Translations under genes and position numbers: made by a program
DNA from: an uncultured bacterium
GTDB taxonomy: Bacteria; Bdellovibrionota_C; UBA2361; SZUA-149; CALKYB01
Direction of reading: 5' to 3'
Assembly: GCA_938022485.1 (NCBI GenBank)
Contig: CALIEE010000089.1
Coordinates: 1 to 7,426 of the forward strand
DNA: 7,426 nucleotides
Shown: in pieces, positions 1-4,645 of the stretch
How positions within the stretch are numbered: the first letter of the stretch is position 1
Layout: every line of letters starts with the position of its first letter
The notes under the pieces: model-generated
What the model was told of the DNA's origin: nothing
The model's database searches: none
What the model saw: the letters and a program-made list of their open reading frames with translations, nothing else

Positions 1-371
1 CTGAGGAAGTAAAGAAAGGTAATATCCCAGAAGGCGTTGACGTTGAACTGGTAAAAGAGGCAATCGAGCGAACTACTGAGAACGTGGCAGTTGAGCTTGA
101 AAGGCAAGTAGGCTTTTTTTGGAGTGCCTCAGAAACGGACAAGCCTATTGATGTGATCTATATGACCGGTGGTGGTTCTTTAATCCCAGGTCTAGCTGAA
201 GAGCTTAATGCTAAAACCGGAGTCGACTGCAAACCACTTAATCCTTTGAAAGGTATGGGCGGGTTAGATCGCTTCGATGAAGATTATATAAATGAAATTT
301 CTCCGTCTATGGCGGTTTCCGTTGGGCTTTCGGGTAGACGTCTTGGGGACAAGGAAAATAAGTTTGAGTAG
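1..371 (+). CDS. pilM: Type IV pilus assembly protein PilM, C-terminal part (5' end outside window)
   Basis: This is the 3' end of a gene that enters from the left; the first complete codon is at base 3 and 122 residues are visible before the TAG stop. PilM is a cytoplasmic actin-like ATPase that binds the N-terminus of PilN and links the cytosolic pilus motors to the inner-membrane complex. The visible part has the features of the PilM C-terminal lobe: an amphipathic helix (ERTTENVAVELERQVGFF), then a nucleotide-binding glycine segment IYMTGGGSLIPGLAEEL, then a KPLNPL strand, and a final helix reading PSMAVSVGLSGRRLGDK, which matches the usual 'AVGLALR..GDK' ending of the family. About two thirds of the protein is missing because of the window edge, not because of truncation. 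A GTG at 84 is internal and is not the start. The gene is followed after 20 bp by pilN, which supports the call. Confidence 0.9.
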   Translation, partial: EEVKKGNIPEGVDVELVKEAIERTTENVAVELERQVGFFWSASETDKPIDVIYMTGGGSLIPGLAEELNAKTGVDCKPLNPLKGMGGLDRFDEDYINEISPSMAVSVGLSGRRLGDKENKFE

Positions 372-391
372 ATCGAAAAGGTTTAAATACA

Positions 392-982
392 ATGATAAAG
401 ATTAACTTACTTGGAGAGGAGATCGATCGTTCAGGATTGTATCTTTTGCAATTTATTGGATTTCTGGGGGCCTTAGCGCTTGCTATAGGAGCTTGTTACG
501 CTTTTCAAAGTGGAAGGAACAGCCACTTAGCTGAACTAGAAGATAGGAAATCTCAGTTAGAAATAAAGCTTGCTCGGTTGAAGAAAGACACGAAGGAAGC
601 TGAAGAGCTGGAGGAGAAGAAACAATTCCTCAAAGATAAGTTGACTACAATCGCAACTCTTAAAGCAAATAAATATGGTCCGGTTAGAATGATGGATGAC
701 ATCAACGGCGCAATTCCAGAGAGGGCCTGGCTTAAAGAGATCACTGAAAAAAATAAAGAGCTCGAATTGAAAGGAGTTGCTCTCGATAACCAAACGGTTT
801 CCAGCTTTATGATAGAGTTAGAAAATTCACCATTTTTCAAAAACGTCGATTTAGGTGAATCCGTTGAGGTTATTCAAGATGACGTGAAGCTCCGCAATTT
901 CGTAATCAAAGCTAGCGTGGTTAGTTCTCTTGAACATGACAAGCAAAATAAAGAGAAGAAAGAGGAAGAGAAAGAATCCTAA
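392..982 (+). CDS. pilN: Type IV pilus inner-membrane protein PilN
   Basis: PilN is a bitopic inner-membrane protein that dimerises with PilO in the periplasm and docks PilM on the cytosolic side. The 196-residue product shows the family layout: a short cytosolic N-terminus MIKINLLGEE, one transmembrane helix at about residues 16-38, a charged coiled coil at about 40-92, and a C-terminal ferredoxin-like domain at about 98-172 with the typical MMDDINGAIPERAWLKEI and 'LKGVALDNQTVSSFM.ELENSPFF..V.L' pattern. The tail from about residue 180 is a disordered Lys/Glu run. The ATG at 392 gives the conserved INLL motif at residues 4-7, and AAAAGG (377-382) is a fair ribosome binding site. The usual INLLP motif reads INLLG here. 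Spacing is 20 bp to pilM and 31 bp to pilO, which implies one operon. Confidence 0.93.
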   Translation: MIKINLLGEEIDRSGLYLLQFIGFLGALALAIGACYAFQSGRNSHLAELEDRKSQLEIKLARLKKDTKEAEELEEKKQFLKDKLTTIATLKANKYGPVRMMDDINGAIPERAWLKEITEKNKELELKGVALDNQTVSSFMIELENSPFFKNVDLGESVEVIQDDVKLRNFVIKASVVSSLEHDKQNKEKKEEEKES

Positions 983-1013
983 GGGGGTTCTTGCAGAATA
1001 GGGGTATGGAAGC

Positions 1014-1652
1014 GTGAACGAGTCTTTACAGAAAATTTTCGAACAGTCTCTGGGTAAAAAATTAGCTATAGCTGGTGTGATTCTTGGTTTGGTTGGGCTG
1101 ATGTACTACCTCTACTTCCTCTCTCCGGTAGAAGAAGAAATCTCCAGGCTCGATGCATCAATAAACGGCCCTAGGGGTTTGAATAGTCAAATTGCTGAAA
1201 AGGAAGGCATCGCCCGTAACCTCGATACTTTTAAAAAGGAAGTTGAAAGACTTGATGTTGAATTGAACAAAGCTCTGAAGGAGCTTCCGGACAAAAAAGA
1301 GACTTCTGGCTTGCTTTCGCGAGTTTCTGACAAAGCAAGAGATGCTGGTTTGGATATCAAACTTTTTCGACCCAAAGGTGAAGAGAAAAAAGATTTTTAT
1401 GCAGAGGTGCCTGTTGAGCTGGAGGTTCAAGGAACCTTTCATCAATTGACCACTTTCTTTGATGAGGTGGGTCGAATGGCCCGAATTGTTAACTTAGGTA
1501 ACATTCGCCTGTCGCAGCCAGAAGTTGGGGACTCCAATGTTAACGTCAGCACTACAGTTGTGGCGACAGCTTTTCGCTTTCTATCAGAAGAGGAAAGAGT
1601 TGTTCCTAAGAAAAATAAGAAAAAGAGGAAAAAACGTCGAAAGCGCAGATAG
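1014..1652 (+). CDS. pilO: Type IV pilus inner-membrane protein PilO
   Basis: PilO pairs with PilN to form the periplasmic alignment complex between the pilus motor and the secretin. The 212-residue product has a transmembrane helix at about residues 17-36, a short conserved FLSPV exit, a coiled coil at about 38-95 and a ferredoxin-like domain at about 100-192 with the family hallmarks KALKELPDKKETSGLLSRV, LFRPKGEEKKDFYAEVPVEL and GTFHQLTTFFDEVGRMARIV. The start is GTG: reading back in frame, a TAG occurs at 999 and no other start codon lies between it and 1014. An ATG at 1006 is out of frame and ends in a TGA overlapping this GTG. The last 15 residues (198-212) are almost all Lys/Arg, which is unusual for the family. 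In most bacteria pilP follows directly; here it does not. Confidence 0.93.
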   Translation: MNESLQKIFEQSLGKKLAIAGVILGLVGLMYYLYFLSPVEEEISRLDASINGPRGLNSQIAEKEGIARNLDTFKKEVERLDVELNKALKELPDKKETSGLLSRVSDKARDAGLDIKLFRPKGEEKKDFYAEVPVELEVQGTFHQLTTFFDEVGRMARIVNLGNIRLSQPEVGDSNVNVSTTVVATAFRFLSEEERVVPKKNKKKRKKRRKRR

Positions 1653-1682
1653 CTTTTTGTTGAATCAAATTCCAACGCGGTA

Positions 1683-1716
1683 GGGATATTTCCCCTGGAT
1701 CTAGCTGAAAAGCTAG
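1683..1716 (+). repeat. Two adjacent short hairpins downstream of pilO
   Basis: GGGA-TATT-TCCC (1683-1694) is followed six bases later by CTAGCT-GAAA-AGCTAG (1701-1716). The second is a perfect 6-bp stem closed by a GAAA loop, a GNRA-type tetraloop that is unusually stable in RNA. They begin about 30 bases after the pilO stop. No T-run follows, so this does not look like a standard intrinsic terminator; 3'-end protection of the pilMNO message or part of a structured leader are possible roles, both inferred. Confidence 0.5.
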
Positions 1717-1776
1717 TTGCGAGAGAAGTTATCCTTTGACCATTTTCATCGTTTGTTTTGAAAAGCGATTTGAAAA

Positions 1777-1800
1777 ACCTAAATTCCCGAATTTAAAGGT
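1777..1800 (+). repeat. Inverted repeat TAAATT-CCCG-AATTTA in the pilO-pilQ gap
   Basis: A perfect 6-bp A/T inverted repeat (1780-1785 and 1790-1795) encloses a CCCG loop. ACC at 1777-1779 can also pair with GGT at 1798-1800 across a two-A bulge. It could be an RNA stem or a symmetric protein-binding site; nothing in the sequence decides between these. Confidence 0.35.
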
Positions 1801-1909
1801 CATTTTTATTCTTTACTTATGGTCGAAGCTCGAGTTATGAGTGACAGACTGAGGCTTACTGAAACAGCAAAAGTTTCTGTGAGCCAATTGCTTAAGTATT
1901 AAATGTAGT

Positions 1910-1934
1910 AATTTCCAGGGCATTTTCGGAAATT
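1910..1934 (+). repeat. Inverted repeat AATTTCC / GGAAATT in the pilO-pilQ gap
   Basis: A perfect 7-bp inverted repeat is separated by 11 bases, with G-U pairs possible just outside it. A run of nine T follows at 1965-1973, but about 30 bases after the stem, which is too far for a normal intrinsic terminator. The A/T palindrome AAAACGTTTT (1949-1958) lies between them. Confidence 0.35.
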
Positions 1935-2013
1935 GTTTCAGGCAGTAAAAAACGTTTTAATAAATTTTTTTTTATAGCTGGAAAAACTAATTGTTTCTAT
2001 GGTTCCGGCTGTG

Positions 2014-2042
2014 TAGTTAAGTGTGTGTTAGCAGTTTATAAT
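2014..2042 (+). promoter_or_regulatory. Candidate sigma-70-type promoter for pilQ
   Basis: TATAAT at 2037-2042 is a perfect -10 consensus. With a 17-bp spacer the -35 would be TAGTTA at 2014-2019, which matches TTGACA at only three positions. A transcript would begin near 2049-2050 and have a leader of about 100 bases before the pilQ ATG. A perfect -10 can occur by chance in A/T-rich DNA, so the call rests on its position in a long noncoding gap before a large gene. Confidence 0.45.
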
Positions 2043-2066
2043 ATTAGTTGGATTTCTTTCTTTTTA

Positions 2067-2089
2067 TCGACCCCAGTTAAGAGGGGCGA
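2067..2089 (+). promoter_or_regulatory. GC-rich hairpin in the putative pilQ 5' leader
   Basis: TCG-(A)-CCCC pairs with GGGG-CGA around the loop AGTTAAGA. This gives seven base pairs with one bulged A, strong for its A/T-rich surroundings. It follows a pyrimidine tract (2053-2065) and begins about 20 bases after the predicted transcript start. The ribosome binding site of pilQ lies about 50 bases further on and is not covered by the stem. No T-run follows, so termination is unlikely; mRNA stability or a protein-binding leader is possible. Confidence 0.4.
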
Positions 2090-2137
2090 GGCTAGTTTTG
2101 AGAGAGATTCTTGTGAAAATTTTTGATTTCGAGGCTG

Positions 2138-2142
2138 AGGAG
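2138..2142 (+). promoter_or_regulatory. Ribosome binding site that fixes the pilQ start
   Basis: AGGAG lies seven bases before the ATG at 2150, which is ideal spacing. The open frame extends up to a TTG at 2123, but that TTG has no comparable site before it and would add nine charged residues ahead of the signal peptide. The site therefore supports ATG 2150. Confidence 0.85.
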
Positions 2143-2149
2143 AAAGTTC

Positions 2150-4612
2150 ATGAGCGTGCTGAGCAAGGCTCTTTCTGTTACACTAGTAACTCTTACTGTT
2201 GCTGGATGTGCTACTACTCCCGATGGGTACATCGCTGGGACCAAGTCTAATAACGATAGTGTTTTGCAGAGCAGTGCTCAGGCAGAAGCTCAAATACAAG
2301 AGCCTACATCGCGCCAGCTGCTGAGTAGAGCGGATGACGGTATAGACATAAACGTTGAAACCGCCGCATCAGGATCTAAGGTGGTGATATCCCCTAATGG
2401 GCTTGCGGACTATCAAATCTCTAGGATGGAAAACCCATCTAGGTTGATAATTGATGTCGACGGCTATCAGGTTGAAGACCAGAAAACGGTCTATGTAGAA
2501 GAGGCCCGAAACATAGAAAAACTTCGCGTGGGTCAAAACGGCGACCAAGGGCGAATCGTGTTAGACTTGTCTGGAGAAGATTCTTTAAAGACGTTAGCTC
2601 AGGCTAAAGTTGAGCAGCAGGACGATTCTCTTGTTGTTAGTCTGGGAGAAGCTGCGCCAGCTGCTTTAACAACCGCGGCTTTGGTGCCGGAGATTCCCTC
2701 AGAGGAGATAGAACTAGCTCCAGCAGAAGAAGCCACTATTGCTCCAGCTCAAGAAGAGGTTGTTGCCTTAGCCGATAGTTCCAATCAGGCTGAACTAGAA
2801 ATCGAACCAATACAGCAAGCTGTTCCAGAGCAGCAGTTGGCGAATCAGCCAATTTCAGCCGACCCAGTTCTGGATACAATTGCGTTTGGACAGTCTGGAG
2901 AAAACACAGGGGCTCTTACTGTAGGTTTATCTGACACAGTCCCCTATGACTTGAGAAGATCAACTCCGACAGAGTACGTATTAACGTTACCAGGCGTACA
3001 GGCCTCTCAAAGAACATTGATTCCACAATTAGCTCCTCGTGACGCTAAAGGACTTCGTTCGGCAAGAGCAGTACAGGACGGGGAAAATTCCCTGGTTCGA
3101 ATGTTCGTAGCTCCTGACCATAAGCTAGTAGCCCAACCGCGAGGTAAGCAGATTGTTTTAACGGCTAGTAAGCTTTCAGCTAGTCAAATTTCTGCGCTTC
3201 CAGCTAGCCAATCAGATGCTCGTCCTCAATTAGCGGAAGAGCCGTCAGCGGGAGCGCCTAGTGAGCAGACTGCTAGGGTCAATCCAACAGGAATCACCTC
3301 CGACGATGGCACAAAACTATATACGGGTAGATTGATATCTCTTGACCTTCAAGACACTGATATAGACAACGCGTTAAGAATTATTGCAGAGGTGTCCAAT
3401 CTCAATATCATTGCTAGTGACGATGTTACCGGAAAGGTAACACTGAGACTAATTGATGTTCCTTGGGACCAGGCTCTTGATGTGATTTTGAAAACAAATG
3501 GCCTTGACCAAGTCACAGAAGGCAATGTTATCCGAATTGCTCCTATAGATAAGCTACGACAGGAACGTGAAGCTAGAAGGGAAGCCCTTCAGGCCTTAGA
3601 GAACCTGGAAGAGTTAAAAGTTAATTATTATAGAATTAGCTACGCAAGGGCAGCAGAAGTTCAAGAGCAAGTTGAGGGAGTTCTTTCTGAGCGAGGAACT
3701 GTAACTGTAGATGAGCGAACCAACCAGATAATTGTAAAGGATATTAAAAAGGGTCAGACAGAAGCCTTTAATCTAATACAAAAATTGGACCTTCGAACTC
3801 CGCAAATTTTGCTAGAGACTCAAATAGTTGAGGGACAACGAAGTATCCTTCGCGACCTTGGTTTTCAGTGGAGCTTTAATGTCAGACAGGGGCCAGAATT
3901 TGGTAACGCCACAGGGCTTAATTTTCCAAACTCTGTTGGAATATCTGGTGATGACCTACTAGGTGGAAATGCAGTTTCATTCCCGGCAGCCATCGCAGAT
4001 ACTGGAGGCTCCGCGATTAACCTTCTTTTAGATTCAGCTGATGGCTCGAAATCACTGGGAGCTAGACTGTCGGCAGTCGAGCAAGAAGGTAGAGCTAGAG
4101 TAATCAGCAGACCTCAAATTGCTACTGTCAACAATAAGCAAGCATCTATTAAGAGCGTTGAAACGGTAAGGGTCAGAACCCCTGATGCCGGAACTTCAGT
4201 AGCAACTGGGGAAGGTTCAAATGCTGATGGTGGTGGAGGATCTGCTTTCGAAGAAATTGAAGTGGGAATCGAACTAACTGTAACTCCAAATGCATCGCCG
4301 GACTTCTATGTTCTCTTGGACCTAGATGCCCAGTCGTCCACTTTTGGTGACCGAGAAGTTGACGGAATTCCATCAACAGTGGAGAGAACGGCTACTTCTA
4401 CTATTCTTGTTCAAAGTGGACAGACATTTGCACTAGGTGGAGTCTACAGAATCGAAGACAATGATTCGGTAAGTGGAGTGCCTTGGCTTAAAGACATTCC
4501 ATTCTTTGGCGCAGCTTTTAGAAGCACCAGTATAGATAAAGGTGATGAGGAGTTAATATTCTTCATTACACCGCATATTGTCGAAGGAAGTTTTGACCCT
4601 AGCTTGTTGTAG
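2150..4612 (+). CDS. pilQ: Type IV pilus secretin PilQ with lipoprotein signal
   Basis: PilQ forms the outer-membrane channel through which the pilus passes. The 820-residue product starts with a signal peptide ending in a lipobox (VAGC, Cys20). It then has an AMIN domain at about 68-166, an Ala/Glu/Pro/Gln-rich linker at about 168-237, a second AMIN domain at about 240-341, another linker, the STN/N0 domain at about 390-471 (LISLDLQDTDIDNALRIIAE), an N1 (KH-like) domain at about 486-552, and the secretin barrel domain from about 552 to the end. The barrel contains the family signature VPWLKDIPFFGAAFRS at about 777 and the closing ELIFFITPHIV. AMIN domains bind peptidoglycan in related secretins. 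Length and domain set are complete, with no frameshift. It probably has its own promoter in the preceding gap and is followed by aroKB after 33 bp. The lipobox suggests lipid anchoring; I cannot confirm processing. Confidence 0.95.
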   Translation: MSVLSKALSVTLVTLTVAGCATTPDGYIAGTKSNNDSVLQSSAQAEAQIQEPTSRQLLSRADDGIDINVETAASGSKVVISPNGLADYQISRMENPSRLIIDVDGYQVEDQKTVYVEEARNIEKLRVGQNGDQGRIVLDLSGEDSLKTLAQAKVEQQDDSLVVSLGEAAPAALTTAALVPEIPSEEIELAPAEEATIAPAQEEVVALADSSNQAELEIEPIQQAVPEQQLANQPISADPVLDTIAFGQSGENTGALTVGLSDTVPYDLRRSTPTEYVLTLPGVQASQRTLIPQLAPRDAKGLRSARAVQDGENSLVRMFVAPDHKLVAQPRGKQIVLTASKLSASQISALPASQSDARPQLAEEPSAGAPSEQTARVNPTGITSDDGTKLYTGRLISLDLQDTDIDNALRIIAEVSNLNIIASDDVTGKVTLRLIDVPWDQALDVILKTNGLDQVTEGNVIRIAPIDKLRQEREARREALQALENLEELKVNYYRISYARAAEVQEQVEGVLSERGTVTVDERTNQIIVKDIKKGQTEAFNLIQKLDLRTPQILLETQIVEGQRSILRDLGFQWSFNVRQGPEFGNATGLNFPNSVGISGDDLLGGNAVSFPAAIADTGGSAINLLLDSADGSKSLGARLSAVEQEGRARVISRPQIATVNNKQASIKSVETVRVRTPDAGTSVATGEGSNADGGGGSAFEEIEVGIELTVTPNASPDFYVLLDLDAQSSTFGDREVDGIPSTVERTATSTILVQSGQTFALGGVYRIEDNDSVSGVPWLKDIPFFGAAFRSTSIDKGDEELIFFITPHIVEGSFDPSLL

Positions 4613-4620
4613 GGCTAAAT

Positions 4621-4639
4621 GCCGGAGATTTAAACCGGC
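4621..4639 (+). promoter_or_regulatory. Hairpin between pilQ and aroKB, next to the aroKB start
   Basis: GCCGG (4621-4625) pairs perfectly with CCGGC (4635-4639) around a 9-base loop. The stem ends one base before the AAGGA that precedes the aroKB start. A competing A/T stem TAAAT/ATTTA (4616-4620 and 4628-4632) overlaps it, so the two cannot form together. No T-run follows, so it is not a clear terminator. It could tune translation of aroKB; this is inference. Confidence 0.4.
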
Positions 4640-4640
4640 C

Positions 4641-4645
4641 AAGGA
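4641..4645 (+). promoter_or_regulatory. Abnormally close SD-like sequence at the aroKB start
   Basis: AAGGA directly abuts the ATG at 4646 with no spacer, whereas five to nine bases is normal. No other start is possible: a TAA lies in frame at 4631 and the next codons run straight into the kinase P-loop strand. A second purine patch, GGAG at 4624-4627, is 18 bases away and partly inside the hairpin stem. Translation may depend on coupling to pilQ, whose stop is 33 bases upstream. Confidence 0.5.

Larger units (their letters stand above)
1653..2149. other. Noncoding gap between pilO and pilQ at the usual pilP position
   Basis: This stretch of nearly 500 bp separates pilO from pilQ. I read all three + frames and found stops throughout; no lipoprotein signal or PilP-like beta domain is visible, and no minus-strand frame is long. 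The longest open pieces are 28 codons in frame after the pilO stop and a 27-codon ATG frame at 1819-1902 without a ribosome binding site. The content is A/T-rich and carries several short inverted repeats (1683-1716, 1777-1800, 1910-1934), a palindromic A/T tract with a run of nine T (1949-1973), a candidate promoter with a perfect TATAAT, and a GC-rich hairpin in the putative pilQ leader. I infer a regulatory region; whether it also encodes a small RNA cannot be told from sequence alone. Confidence 0.8.

Noticed and set aside
553..840. Minus-strand open frames opposite pilN, pilO, pilQ, aroKB and the lipoprotein gene
   Set aside because: They are short, lie opposite well-supported genes, and show no ribosome binding site or recognisable domain; they look like shadows of the real frames.
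1653..1740. Open frame of 28 codons directly after the pilO TAG, as if pilO could be read through
   Set aside because: No readthrough signal is recognised, the length is not exceptional, and the PilO domain is already complete before the stop.
1819..1902. 27-codon ATG frame (MVEARVMSDRL...) in the pilO-pilQ gap
   Set aside because: No Shine-Dalgarno at usable distance, no recognisable motif, and a length expected by chance.
1910..1973. Inverted repeat followed by a run of nine T as an intrinsic terminator
   Set aside because: The T-run starts about 30 bases after the stem, and the closer palindrome AAAACGTTTT is A/T-only with no real loop.
2123..2149. TTG at 2123 as an upstream start of pilQ
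   Set aside because: It adds nine charged residues before the signal peptide and lacks an SD, while ATG 2150 has AGGAG at ideal spacing.
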